Below are positions 24,955 through 38,300 of a DNA stretch of 64,000 nt, one piece after another. Numbering within the stretch: position 1 is the first letter of the stretch; every line of letters starts with the position of its first letter. The position numbers were made by a program, and so were the translations under genes. Source of the stretch: Monosiga brevicollis MX1 (lineage: Eukaryota > Opisthokonta > Choanoflagellata > Craspedida > Salpingoecidae). The stretch lies in assembly GCF_000002865.3 (NCBI RefSeq), contig NW_001865040.1:680905-744904 (forward strand), given 5' to 3'. Under the pieces are notes generated by a model, which saw only the letters and a list, made by a program, of their open reading frames with translations, ran no database searches and had not been told where the DNA came from.

Positions 24955-26691
24955 ATGGCGGATAAGTTGACGATTGTGGGCTTTCGACGAAGCCCCGCCT
25001 TCCAGGAGCTGCGGCTGTGGGCTGAGGTCTGTCTGCTGCGCTAGCTGGATGACCTTGCATCCACGTCGATGCACAATTTTGGCACCCTCATCGCTGCGTG
25101 TCGGAACCTTTCTTTTGGGTGCCAAGGACTTTGCTGCGCCGCGCCGACGCGATGTCAATCTGACCATCGAAGATCACAACGAGTTGGACGCCATCGTGCG
25201 CATTGCCTCGCTGCGAAACGTAAGCAAGTTGTGGTCGACACATGCAATGGGTTGGCTCTACCGGCGCGATGGTTGACGCATTTCTTTCTATGCTGTCTGT
25301 CCTTCTGCATGCATTTGCCGCGCCTATATTGTAGAATAACGCTCACCTTGAGGAGCTGGCCATTGCCGTGCTCAACGACCAGCCGTTTGCTGACAAAGCC
25401 GCCTTCACGGACTGGCTGCGTCAGAAGCGCTTTGAGCCACCGACATAGTTGGTGTCGAAATGTACTGCACGCCGCGCACCTGTGTTCTCGACATCGTGTA
25501 AACTCACAAGGTGCTTGCCTCCTCTCTCCCTCTTGCGTCGGGGCGCCCCATAAATAGCGAACCGGCCAGCTTGCAAGCGGCGGCTCAGGCATACGACAAA
25601 AGTTACCGGAAAAAGTCCAAGGTACGTCGCTTGCGACTCGTCACCTTTGGGTGGCAGTGTACGGCGCCTGTGGCGGTGGTTATGCTTACGGCAAGGTCGT
25701 GGTGTCCACACCCAACTCACCCCAGCTTTGTCGCATCGCGTTTGCACTTGCGACAGCATGACTTTGTAACGATGGACGTGGCCATCGATGGCCGCGAGTA
25801 CACCATGACGTTTGAGGTGAGCTTGAGCACATCGCCTTTCAATTGCTAGCAGCTTGATCTCACGCCACCAACCTCCGATGCACCGACCCTTTGTGTCTTG
25901 TCTGCCAGCTGTTTAGCGACGTGGTGCCAAAGACTTGCCAGAATTTCAAAGGCTTGTGTGCAGGCACAAAAGTAGACGGTGGGTTTGGCGTGTTGTGCCT
26001 GCTCGTCAGCGCGGCTGGGGGGCCCCGACTTCTCACAAATGATGACGGAAACGACTCTTCACTACAACGCGCAGGCGAGACTCTGACTTACAAAGACTCG
26101 GTTTTCCATCGCATCCAGCCTCGTGGCTGGGTCCAAGGTGGAGACATTGTGGATGGTGCTGGTGATGGCGGCCGCTCCATTTTTGGAGACACGTTTGAAG
26201 ATGAAAACTTTGCCATCCTGCACGACCGCCGTGGGCGTCTGGGCATGGCGAATAATGGCCTTCATTCAAACGCTTCGCAGGTTTGTTGCTGCACGGCTCA
26301 ACAAAAACTAGCCCGTTGTCTACCATGTTTGCCCCAACTCAATTGTAATCACCTGGCCGGGCATTGTGACTTGATGGGTCATTTAGTTTTTCATCTCCTT
26401 CAGCGCACTGGAATGGATGAACACCAAATATGTGGCTTTTGGGTACGTTTGCTTGACACGGTTCGCAATGGACTTGGATTTTTATGGATTTGACTGTCTT
26501 TTTCATGCGCTCGGCGCATTCGAAAAATGGTGATGCCGCTGACAATGGCCCTCCACCAATTACACGGCGTTGGCTGCAGGCAACTGTATGAGGGCAGTGC
26601 GGCTCTTGACGCCCTGGAAGCCGTGGCAACCTACAACCAACGTCCTAAAGCAGATTGCACGATCGTTTCATGCGGCGTGCTCGCTGACTAG
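24955..26691 (+). CDS. PPIL6: Cyclophilin-type peptidyl-prolyl isomerase, PPIL6-like
   Basis: The N-terminal part (exon 24955-25026, then exons up to about 25620) is a PPIL6-type extension: FRRSPAFQELRLWAE resembles the FSCPNFQIAKSAAE segment of animal PPIL6, though the second exon's acceptor is unresolved. The cyclophilin domain starts with HDFVTMDVAIDGREY (ends 25816) and continues in 25909-25978, 26075-26280, 26387-26442 and 26580-26691. Catalytic and binding residues are present: the arginine of VFHRI, QGGD, FEDENF, MANNGLHSNASQFF, and a tryptophan in EWMNTKYVAFG that matches Trp121 of cyclophilin A. The last exon (GQLYEGSAALDALEAV) ends ISC-like as VSCGVLAD. PPIL6 transcripts are typical of ciliated cells in animals; its substrate is unknown. 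The gene is tail-to-tail with RAD51C, 143 bp away. Confidence 0.9.
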
Positions 26692-26834
26692 CTTCGGCCG
26701 CTTGGCCTCGGGGCCGAGCGTGCTGCTGCCTGCGTGCTCATCACGAATGCCACTGGTCTGCGCCCATTCATAACCAACCAATGTTAAAATCAGTTACCAA
26801 GCAGGCCTGGATGCATGTGCCTTGTCCAAGGGGT

Positions 26835-28771
26835 TCAGGAGCGCACCGTAACCGCATAGGGCGCTTCGCCATCTGGTAAAAACGATGACTTGTACAAGGT
26901 CGCGACCCTAGAACACCAGCCAGGATAAGCCTTGCAACAAGCGCTGCCACTAGGCTCGGACATTGAATTTCCGCGAAGGAAAAAAAAAACGAGGGTGTAA
27001 AACATTGCTGGCGCCGTGCGTCGAGTCACCCGCGGCCGTTGTTATCCAATCCAATCCCCATCTGTGTCACTTTGATATCCCCCCTCGAGGGTTCCTTTCT
27101 TCACCCAACAACTCTCAAAAACTCGTGACCATTCGAGCCAGGCACAATGCAGGAGATGCAAAGGGCATGCAGCACCACTCACCGCTGTCTGTCATGCCAG
27201 GCCAGGACTACACGGTTGGTGCAGTTATGTCCCCAACTGTCACCAAGGGCCGGGGCCAATGAGACTTGATTGTTTTCTGCAATCTTTGTGGTCATCTGAT
27301 TGATCAACACGACTGCTGCCCCGTGGGTGCGGGCGAATTTCATGAGCGTCTGGCACATATTGTTCAGCAAACGCGTGCGCATGCCCGCATCCCGAAAATT
27401 GATTCGAAAATGAAAGGCAGCGCTGTCCAAAATGACTAGCCGCGTCTACAAAAGAGACATCCAAGGTGTGTGACCTCATTGCAAGAACCTCAGCCATGGT
27501 AAAAACGGTTGCAGCACGTACCCCGCCAAGGCGCGCCGCCAATTCTGGTAGCTGGTGAACCACAGCCAACTGCTCTTTGTAGTTGAGCACTCGCGCCACA
27601 TGTACCTGCTCCAGCATCGTCTCAACGGCAGGGACCTCTGCCACAAGTGGAGTTGCCAGGTGAGTTGCTGCTCACAGTCAGCCTCAACCTTGATCAACTC
27701 GGGCGTGTATTTGCGGGCACCCACCCAAACGACTGTCCTGAAGCTCAGCTGCCAAGGCAACAGCCATCTCCCGCAACCTGACCGCGGAGAAGCTGCCTTC
27801 AGAATCTGATTTCCGCCCAGCATGGTCAAGCGAGTGGGTTGCTTGGTGAAACGGGCTTCGCGGGCAAAAGAATTATCATCCAAGCTCTCAAAATCTAGGT
27901 GAGCTTACCAATGTAAATGCAGCTTGGTGCGGGCATCTCGGGGTTGGCGCCCAAGGCTCCAGCAGAAGCGCACTGAGCCGTTAGAGCCAACTGCATTCTA
28001 CATCGTGGACAGCAGAAAAAGGCGGGTTAGGATGAATGCCTTGCAAGCCTGCTCTTTCAAAGATCATGTGGCTCACCCCAGCTGAGTTTTTCCCAACCCA
28101 GGGGCACCAGCCACCTCCGTCAAGCAACCACATGGCACGCCCCCTGTCAGCAACGCATCCAACGTCTTGCTCATCGTTGGAATGAAGGATAGGTGGCGCT
28201 CCTGTCGCAGCGCCTCGTATGCACTCTGCGTGGTCGATTCCAAAGAGCCCGGCCCCCCGCCCAAGAACACAGCAATTCAGAATCGTGAGGAGCCAGACTG
28301 CAGCGGAGATCGCCGAGAGATTGAGGCTAGTATGCAAAGTGCGTGCGCGCAGGCTTGCATTTCATGCATTTGCAGGCTTTACCTGAAAACCCACGGGCTT
28401 GCGTCCTTGTGCGGCTTGAAGCACAGCTGCTGCATCTTTGGCTTCAAGGCCCAGCTCTAGCCCAAGACGCCCACCAGCATTGCCCAGAGATTGATCAGAT
28501 GAGGTCGAGCCAGCGAAAACCCCAACGGAATCGAGCCGTTGCAGTTCGGTGGTCCAATGCTTACATACCTTGACTGAGTGAGGCAATGTCATAGCCACGC
28601 GCCTCCTGCAGTTCAAAGCCTAATTCATTCAACAAGCGTCAACCAGATCCTTGAGCAATTGACGTCGGTTCGATGCTGGAGTGGTCCAAGCAAGGCGACG
28701 CTTGCGACAAGCGGAACCCGCCGCTGACCTTGCTGCCTGAGCACGTCTCGAAGTCGAGGCGGCAAAGCCAT
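26835..28771 (-). CDS. RAD51C: RAD51C, RAD51 paralogue of homologous recombination
   Basis: RAD51C acts in the BCDX2 and CX3 complexes that help RAD51 repair DNA breaks. Exons: 28771-28729, 28619-28569, 28456-28383, 28225-28077, 27997-27909, one from 27805, then exons within 27700-26835, stop at 26835. The N-terminal helical domain starts MALPPRLRDVLRQQ. The ATPase core has Walker A GAPGLGKTQLG, then YIDSEGSFSAVRLREMAVAL and the Walker B stretch ending in LVILDSAAFHFR. LINQMTTKI and APALGDSWGHNCTNRVVLAW closely match animal RAD51C. The last exon reads VATLYKSSFLPDG. All key ATP-binding motifs are intact. The domain core is present in full; the C-terminus is shorter than the human protein, which carries a nuclear-localisation tail I do not see here. 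Head-to-head with the giant gene. Confidence 0.93.
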
Positions 28772-29377
28772 GTTTGGATTTTTTTTTTTCTGGGTCAAAA
28801 TGTCAGAAAGAAAGGGCTTCTTCTCTGCTCGAACCTTCAAAGCAAGCTGACGGTTGGTAGCGCAGGGTTCGCTGTCCAAGTCAAAGGATGAGCAAAGGAG
28901 CAACTTTGTGAAAATGTGAATGGGTTTAAATTGAAAAATCAGCGCGTTGACTTTTCACTCGTCGACAACGACTCTACTGGGTAGTTGAGTAGACGGCCCA
29001 ACAACCAACAGACGACATACAAAATAACGCGTCAATAAAGAAAGCTACACCCTGCACAATACAAAGAGCCAGCTCGTCCTGCAAGACTGAGTTGCAACTC
29101 AGTCAGCACCTCCTCCTTGGTCGCGGGAAGGGCATTCGTCAACTTCCCGCTGCCGAAGTCAACCAGGCTCTCGTGGACAAGATTTGTAGCTGATCCATTG
29201 TACCTGGCTTTGGCACTTTGTATAACCCCAACCGGTCTTTCACAGAGAATCAGCCTTTTTGCCGCGCGCTGCGCGATCGGTGATCGTGGCGCGCTTGGCA
29301 CAACCGTGTGCCAAGACCCAGGACGCAAGCGGGGTGTGCATCTTCTGACCCGCGGGGTTTTATCCATCCCGCGCAAC
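28772..29377. promoter_or_regulatory. Divergent intergenic region between RAD51C (-) and the giant repeat gene (+)
   Basis: About 606 bp. A T run lies near 28779-28790. Open frames on both strands (128 codons plus, 165 codons minus) overlap the first exon of the giant gene and have no recognisable content. Both promoters should lie here. Confidence 0.45.
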
Positions 29378-32300
29378 ATGCCTCGCCATGGCCTCCCCCT
29401 TCCCTGTGCTCGTTGGAACATCTTGACGTTTTGTATCTTGTCTCTTCTGACCACCACCGATGGTGAGCCTTGTGCCTGCCGACCGAGAGCCTGTGTTAGA
29501 TGAGAGCAAAAAGGGAGGGAATTATGCACTGCTGGGTCTTCATGTGCGGGCGCCTATTTTGGACTGAAAGACATCGAAGGCCTTTGAACTCACTTCTGAC
29601 GTCGGCATTCACCGCAGCTTCTCGTTTTAGCCTTACGGCCAACAACGACAACCCAACAGTCGGCACAGCTGTCACCTTGACTGTCCAAGCTCTCGAGGCC
29701 TCGGGCGTACCGCAAGCAGTGACAGGCCAGCTCAGGCTCATTGGCAATGGGTCCGTCATTCCGAGAACGACGACCCTGAGTTTCGATGGAGAATCCTCTG
29801 CAGCCTCCGTTGTGCTCGATAACACGGCTGAGAGGGTCTTCTTTCGTCTTGAGCCGTCTTCGCCTGATTCGTTCCCTGGTTATGATTATTCAGCGACGAA
29901 AACCATCGTGTATCAGCCCGGTATGCTCTTCTCTCTACCCATGACTTCTGTTTATGTGTTTTTTTCAAAATTTCCACGTTGAAATCTGAAATCTTGAGAC
30001 GAGTTTGTGCACCCTTGACCATTGACTGATTTATGGACGTATCCTCAGGTGTCGCTACAAGCATCGTGGTTCAGGACACACGCAGCGCCAGCAGCAAAAC
30101 TGTTGACCACGTACAATACTTTACTGTGGAGCTGCGAGATAGCTTTGGCAATCGGGCCAATGATAACCGGGTGGTCGATGCCTCCATCACAGATGCCGTT
30201 GGCCAAACAGTAGCCCAGTCTGTTTCGGTTGTAGCTGGAGTTGGTACAATCTCTTTTTCAACGATGAAGCCCGGCACAATCAGCATCAACTTTCCAAACA
30301 CTGCACTGACCTCCAGTTCGACACAATTCGCAGTTGCTGCAGGCAAGTCTTGCAAACTCAAGAAACTTGCTTTGGCTCACAACACTATCTGCCAACATTC
30401 ATCACCCCATCTCTTTTGCAATCGTCCCGTATTTTTGCATGGGTCTGTATTCTGTAGGAGCTGCGACGGCTGTGGCGTTTACCTCTGCTTCTGCAGCAAC
30501 GGCTGGTGAAATTTTTGCCGTTGCCCTGCAGCTAGTGGATCAGTTTGGCAATCAAGCGGCCGCTTCCGCTGCGGACGTTACATTGGCTATAACATTGCCC
30601 GGGTCTATAGTCGGATCCGCAACCACCACACTAGACCCTGATGCAACCGTGTCCGTGATTTCAACAACAGCGACAACCTTGACGCTCTCCCTCCAGCCAA
30701 CTGCGTCTTCAGCAGCCCTGAACCTATCTGCAACTTTCTTGGTCACAGTCAGACCGGCTGCTCCTGCCTCCGCTCATATTGAAAACGTGACTGACGGTTC
30801 CGTTGATGATGCCTTTGGAGCTCTTGTTGTCATCTACGATGCTTTTGGAAATCAAGCGGCCAGCAATGGCACGGTCAACGTCTCCATCGTCCTCGGTGGG
30901 GTCGCTGCGCTCCAAACAGTGGTTCTCTCCGCCGGTTCTGGTGCTTTTCCGTTTCAGGCGCGAGTGCCCGGCCAGTATACGTTGCGAGTGCTTGCAGGGA
31001 GCTCTCTACCCACTTCGATAGATCGACCTGACACGGTTGTCGATATCGAGGTTGGCAACCCCACTCATTTCAGCTTTGTCACTGCAAATAACGAAACCGT
31101 CGTGGCCAACGCTCTCTCCTTTACTGCAAGCTTGCGCGATCAGTTTGGTAACTTGGTGGCCGATCAGAGCTTTTTGGCCAGGGTTGCAGTGAATGGTACC
31201 GCAGTCACTGCAAGTGCAACCTTGCAGTTCACGAATGGCATCGGCACGGCCACAATTGGGACATTGGTCGCTCAAGCTACGTCTCTCACTTTGACTTGGG
31301 TCGACAGCCCCGTTGGGAACATTTCGTCAAGCCACATTTTCACATTTGTTGCTGGTAAGTCAAGTCTTCACGTGCGAGATTGTTTGCTCTTCTCGTTTCC
31401 TGCCTGCTCACTGACTCATACTTCCGTCGACCGCCTTCCTTGACTAGACACACCCGTTTCTTTGTCATTTGACACGGTCCCGACTCAGCTGGCTGGTGTT
31501 GGGTTTGAACTTCTTGGTCGGGTCCTGGATTCGTATGGCAATATCAACTCAAGAGTAAACACCCAGCTCAGCGCCTCGTTCGACGGTACAGCCATTTCCA
31601 ACACCTCTGTGGCTGGCATTATCTTGCTTCAAGTGTACCCCACCGTTGCGGGCTCCAACTTGATTGAAAATCTGCAGACATCTCCCAGCATTAGTCACCC
31701 TGTCACCATTGCTTTCGAGGTGGACCCGGCGCACGTGGCCAATTTTTCCCTGGCCATTAACGACACAAGTGCCGATGACAATGCTTCTTTGAGCATTCGA
31801 GCCGTGGACGCATACGGGAACCTGCAGCCTCAAGCTGATACCTACATTGAGACGCTCACTTTAACCATTTCGCCTCAAGGTAGTCTAAGCACGACCACGC
31901 CTCAGTTGGTCGCCGGTGAAAGCACAGTGATTATTCACTCATCCGTCCCCGGCATCAAGACGGTAATTCTTGACTTCACAATCCGTGACGCCGCCAACAC
32001 ACTTGTCTCCTCGTCGGCGACGAATACCTATCTTGTTCGGGCGGGCAATTGTACTGCCGTGACACTGCACACGGAGGCTACTTCAATCTCAGTGGATTTA
32101 CCGGCTCGGGTGCAAGTGAGCTGTTATGATCAATTCAACAATTTGGCCGACGCTGCGTCGTACACAGCAAGCCTGACTTCCAACAGCACAGAACTGCTTA
32201 ATCTGGGCCCCGTTTCAATCGTGGAGGGCTCAGGCGAGCGCTTCGTTCGAGCTCGCCATCCACTCGCTGCCGTCATTGTAGCGCAAGTGTTCGATTTCGT

Positions 32301-35300
32301 CTCTGAACCCAAGCTTGTTCTTTTTGAGCACGGCACCGCCACACATTTGGCTGTGACTACTTTCGGGCCTTGTGTGGCAGGCACAACGTGTGCCTTTGAT
32401 GTTGTTGCACTTGATCAATACGAGAATGTGGATATCACAGCCTCAGGGACCGTGCAGGTCCGGATTGTTGGGCTATCTTTGAGCTCGACCAACCTACTCG
32501 TCACTTATAGCAACGGCCGCGGGTCATTTGTTCTGTCATCTCCTGTTGCTCAAAGCGCGGCGTTTTACTTGTCAAGTCCCTCAGACGCGCTGCTTGCCAC
32601 CACCAATAATAGTTTCCCTGTCGTTGCCGGTAGGATATGTCTCTACCGATCCGCTTCTTTGGTTTCCTGAGTGTTTGCAGACTGCCACTGCCAACGCAAA
32701 AACTCACGCAGTTACCCTTTATATATAAACTTCCATAGACTCCGTTTCGCGTCTTGTGCTTGCAGTGCAGACAACCCAAGTGGCCGGCGAAACTTTCCTC
32801 TCAAACATCACAGCCGTGGATCAATATGACAACATCAACTATGATTTCAACGCTACATTGCTGCTTGCCGTCAACGACAGTGCTAGCACTCTGTCGCTTG
32901 CTCAAGGCGTTGCATCGTCCTCGCTCGTTTTGACTACAACCGGGTTGTACCAAGTAATCGTTGCGGTGCAAAACGCGAGCGGTGTTGCTGCTGCAACCGA
33001 AATAATACAGTTGTTGCCAAGTACGTGCTGTTGAATCGTTAAGACCGCTGTATTAACACCAAAGTGTTATGAGCACTGCGGATTTGCTCACCCACTGAAT
33101 TTCGCTTTTGCTTCACTGTATTTTCAGATGTGGCTGTGAAGCTGGCGCTTGCTCTGAACGATTCCGCAACGGTTGATGCACCTTCGTTTGTCGTTATTAC
33201 AGCCCGCGACGCATACGACAATTTTGTTCCCGACTTTGCCGACGCCTTGACTCTGCGGGTGGATGGTGACGCATGGCTGGCCAGCGCTCAGATTGCAATG
33301 CATGATGGCGTGGGCGTTGCTGTTGTACTGGCCACAACTCCAGCCGATGTCACAGCTGTCGTGACAGATTCTGTATTGAATCTAACCGCGTCCACAAAGC
33401 TTAGCTTTTCATTTGCACCAGGTAAGACAAAAATGCCCAGACCAGAAGTCAGGGCACGCAGTCCGCAACGAGGTTTTTTACGATTATCGAGGCGTCAATC
33501 GTATGTAAGCCCAACCCTTCGACTGCTCTGATGCGTAGGTGCAACGGTGGGGTACAAATTCAGTCTGGAGGCAAGCAATCCTGTCGCAGGTGTTTTTGTT
33601 AATGGCACTGTCATTGCTTACGATCAATACAACAACACAGCTACGGCCGAGCAGCGTGATATCCGCCTTCTGGCCGATGGAAGTCGCACAGGAGACAGCG
33701 TCATTTTAGACCTGGCTGCGTCAACCTTCTTCGGGGCAGCCACCCTGGATATCCAAAACGGAACAGGTCAATTTGCCGTCACGTCATTTAGCGCCGAGAC
33801 AGTCACTGTGTCGCTTGTGGATTCCTATGGCATCGGAGGCCTCAAGCTGGATTCAATCATCTTGCACTTTGTGCCTGGCACCCTGATCCAGTGTAACTTG
33901 AGAGCTCAACATTTTGTTCCTGATACCATTGCCCCTCAACTTCTTTCCTTTTCGTTTGACGGCAACGCCAGCCAGCTTCGGCTCACGTTCTCTGAAACGG
34001 TCAACAAATCTTCTTTGATCATTGACCACCTAACTTGCCAAAGTTTGGATGACATTGACGAGAACTTTGTCGACTATACCCTAACTACCCCCTTTGCTTT
34101 GCTGAATCCCACCATCGACGGCCCTGTCGTTCAAATCAGATTGAATGACTTTGACGCCAACAACATCAAGGCTCAAACTTCGCTATACACAGCGCGCAGT
34201 ACTACCTATCTCAGCGCCCAGGCTGATATGATTCGCGATATGAATCAAAATCCCTCAGTGCGCATCGAGCCAACTTCAGCCTTACGTGCCACAACCTATC
34301 AACGTGACGTCGTCGGGCCACGCCTTTTGGATGCTGCTCTCAATGCTTCATCGTCTGTTTTGACCCTAAGCTTTAATGAAGTGGTAGCCCTTGACTCGTT
34401 TGATGTTTCCAAACTGAGCATTATTAGTAACTCATCGAGCGTTGCATTATCTTCGGCTACTGTGTTGAATTCTGCAACCTCGACCTCAATCCAGCTCCAA
34501 GCCTCCAGCGCCGATCGCAACGCCCTTCTTGCGTCCAATATGTTGGGGCAGTATATTGGCCAGACCCTCAGTGCCGTGGCCAGTGTGGGCCTCGTGTCCG
34601 ACCTGACGCAGCCGACAGGAAATGACAACTTGTTGTCCCAAGCCTCGTTTGATCTTAGCTTCCCAGACGTTGTCCCGCCTACCGCATTGGGGTTTACTCG
34701 CCTCGATCTCTCCCAGGGCTCACTGCGCCTGAGTTTTGACGAGCCTGTTCAGCTCCCATCCGCAGAGGCTGTCATTAACTTGACTAGCAGTGTGACAAGC
34801 AATTATTCAATTCCTGTCGTCATTGCAAGCTCGTCGTATGTTGACTCTACCAAGCAGATTGTTGAAATTGTGACCAATCAGGCTACCTTGGACCAGCTTC
34901 GCGTCAGTGTCACGATTGCGACAGCCGAAGCTACTTCAGTTATCTATGTGGATCAAGCTGCCTTCCGCGACATTTTTAACAACACGTTGACAGACGAAGT
35001 ATTTCTCAACTTGGCAACAGGCGGCTATGTTGCCGATACGCAGGCCCCATCACTGGTCTCAAGCACGTTGGACATGAATGCTTCAACCATTACAATGCGA
35101 TTTGATGATGTTGTGGATGTGACAACCATTTTGCCACGTTACGCCAGTCTGCAAAGTGCTGCTACAGATGACAGTTTGACGATTGCTCTAACCAATTCCA
35201 TCGTTCTGACTGCAACACCCTCGTCTAGGATCATCTTGCAGCTCAGCAGTGCCGTGGTTGACAGTCTAAATGCCAATCCCGGGCTGGCAAGCAGTCTTGC

Positions 35301-38300
35301 AAATTCCTTTATTGCACTGGAGTCGTCCTTTTGCAATGATTTGTCTGGTCTAGCGGTTCTACCTGTGGCCTCCACAAACGCGCAGCAGGTGACGGACTAT
35401 ATTGCAGATGAAGTGGCGCCAGTCATTCTTTCAGCAGATCTAAACATGAACACTGATCGCTTTGTGCCTGTTTTTTCTGAGGTCATCAATGCCAGCATTG
35501 TTTGTGCCAGCGATATCACATTCAATTTTACCGGACACGTGGAGAATCTACAGACCACTTCGTGTACAACAAGCGAGCATGCCCGGAGTCTCATACTCAG
35601 TTTTTCAGCTTCGGAGTTTGGACGACTCAAAGTTGCATATGAGACGTGCAATGGCTGTACAGTTCAGGCCACCTTTCACGATGCTCCTCAGGATATGGCT
35701 GGGAACGTGGTGGCAACTGATACTCTCCAAGCGACAGTTGTTTCCGACGTGACGCCACCAACGTTGTTGGGTTACAACTTGAACATGGCAACCCGCGAGT
35801 TAACTTGCTCATTTTCCGAGCCAGTGTCGCTAAGCAGTGTTGAGCCGACACTTCTTGCCATCCAAAACCATCCAGGCACGGATATTCAGTTGCCGCTTTA
35901 TCGCATTCAACTGACCGGTGCTGCAAGTGTTGACAAGCCAGCACCAGCTGTCGTGCGTATTGTGCTGAACGACGCCGACTACAACGCTTTGTCCCTCAAC
36001 ACAGCAGTGGCCGTTTCTGGCACAAGCACATATATGACTGTCGCCGTTGGATTTATTGATGACCTCTTTGGCAACAGCATTCAGGCGATCTCAGCTCTTC
36101 AAGGGACGCACACAGCAGACACAACTGCACCCGTGGTCGTCTCCTCGACTCTGGACCTTTCGACGCGTGAAATCATATTGGTCATGCGTGAACCTGTAGC
36201 TGTGAGTAGCGTTGCGCCCACAGCAGTTACGATCAACGCCTCTGGCATTGAGTATAGTCTACAATACTCGAGTGTGGTCACGGCTGTAAACGGGATTTCA
36301 ATTACCATCAGTATTTCAAAGCAAGACTTTGATTCGTATGTGCTTCTTGCTTCTGGTACTGTGACTGCGCCAACGCTGCTGCTTGATTCTGGGTTTTGTA
36401 CTGATATGGCAAATAATGCCTTGATTGGTTACAATGAAGAGCCGAACACATACATCCCCGATATGATTCCACCGACTATGATTGCTGGGCACCTTGATTT
36501 GAGCTTGAACCAGATCAACCTGACGTTCTATGAACCAGTCAACATGGCCAGCCTAAACCTGAGTGGAGTGGCTATTGCGGATGTCGACAATGGCTCCCGC
36601 TATGCTTTGGCTTCAAGTCTGGTCACAAGCTCAGATGGCTTCTTTCTCGTCATTGCCATCTCTGAAGAAGACTTGCTGCCAATTAAGCGCTCTGTGAGTA
36701 GTGCACGAGATGCCGCATCAAGTCTCATTAGCCTGAGTGAGAATGCCGTGAGAGACATGACAGGTGTTGGTGTTCTCCTCACCACACAAACAGCATCTTC
36801 ATACGTTGTGGACACCGTCTCCCCCATTTTGAGATCGAGCACCCTTGATCTGAGCGCAGGTTCGCTAAAGCTGACGTTTGATGAGCCTGTAAATGGCAGC
36901 ACGTTGGATTTGAGCACCATTACTGTCGCTGTCAGCAACGATACAGTGGGGAGTGCCTCGCCTGACGCCTATGCCCTCAGCGGTACGGGGGCTGTGAGCA
37001 ACGTTATCAACGAGGTTATCACTGCTAGCCTGCTTGCTATGGATCTCAACGTGCTGAAGGCCTTGGTGCCCCTAGCTGATGACAAATCGACAACATGGTT
37101 GCGATTTGCCACTGCAACGGTTGCTGATGTTGAAGGCAACGATATGGAAGCCGTGACTAGCAATGTGCAGGTGACCACATTCGTGGCTGACTCTGTTCGT
37201 CCAGTGGTCACCCGTGTGGTGCTTGACCTGGTGGATGAGTACTGTGACCTCAACGTGACGTTTGATGAGACGGTGAACGCGGATGCCGTCGACCCTACTC
37301 GCATCAGCTTCCAGCGCTCGGCCACAGCCGACGTTGCAAGTGACATCTTCCTGGTGGGCGGTCAGGCCCTAAGCGCCAACAGCACTGACATTCGTCTGCG
37401 GCTGGTCAAGGCAGACTGTGACCGTCTGAAGTTGGACACGACTCGTGGCACCAACGAGAGCACAACGTTTGTGTCATTTGGCAACGGGGCAGTTGTGGAT
37501 ATGGCTCTTTCCCCCAATGCGCTGAGCGCGGTGGTTGAGCAAGCCGCAGTCGTGGCCCCGGATGTCACAGCTCCATACTTGACTGCCTTTATGTTGGACA
37601 TGAATGCAGGCGTGGTGGTGTTGAACTTCAATGAGCCTGTTAAGAGCGAGAGCATCAACGCGAGCCAGCTCGTGTTCCAGACCGGCGCCACATCGGGTGC
37701 CAGCGATCGCTACCGCCTCACGGGGGGAGTGGTTGAGTCTAGCAATGGGCTGCAGCAGACGTTGAATTTGACGCTGACGGACTTGAATGCTCTCAAGGTG
37801 CACGAGGGCCTGGCGGTCAGCAACTCGACCACATTTTTGAGCCTGGGCTCTGGCTTTGTGCTGGACATGGCCGACAATGCGGTGACGCCCATCAGCAACG
37901 GCCAGGCACGGCAGGTTGACGCTTACGTGCTGGACACCACACAACCTGTGCTCAGCCAGTTTGACCTTGACATGAATATTGGCCGGTTGGTGCTCAGCTT
38001 TAGCGAGACTATGAACACATCTGGCTTTCATGTAGAGCGCCTTCGCCTACAAGCAACGTCTGATGCCACTGGCAACGACGTTTTTGCTTTGACAAATGAA
38101 TCCACGCTTGTTGCAGGGCAGATGGATAGTCCAGTGATCTCCATTGTGCTGGGTCTGGCTGACTTGAATGAGCTGAAGCGTTTGGAGATTGGCAACAGTG
38201 CCGCACGCTCGTGGCTGACGCACGAGGCCAATTTTATGACCGATCAACGCCGACAGGAGCTGATCGGGCGAGTGACCGGCGTTAATGCTCTTGGTGTGGG

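Noticed and set aside
27806-27907. Open frame reading DFESLDDNSFAREARF in RAD51C
   Set aside because: It would need a 14-bp intron. The exon starting at 27805 instead gives YIDSEGSFSAVRLREM, which matches RAD51C, so this stretch is intron.
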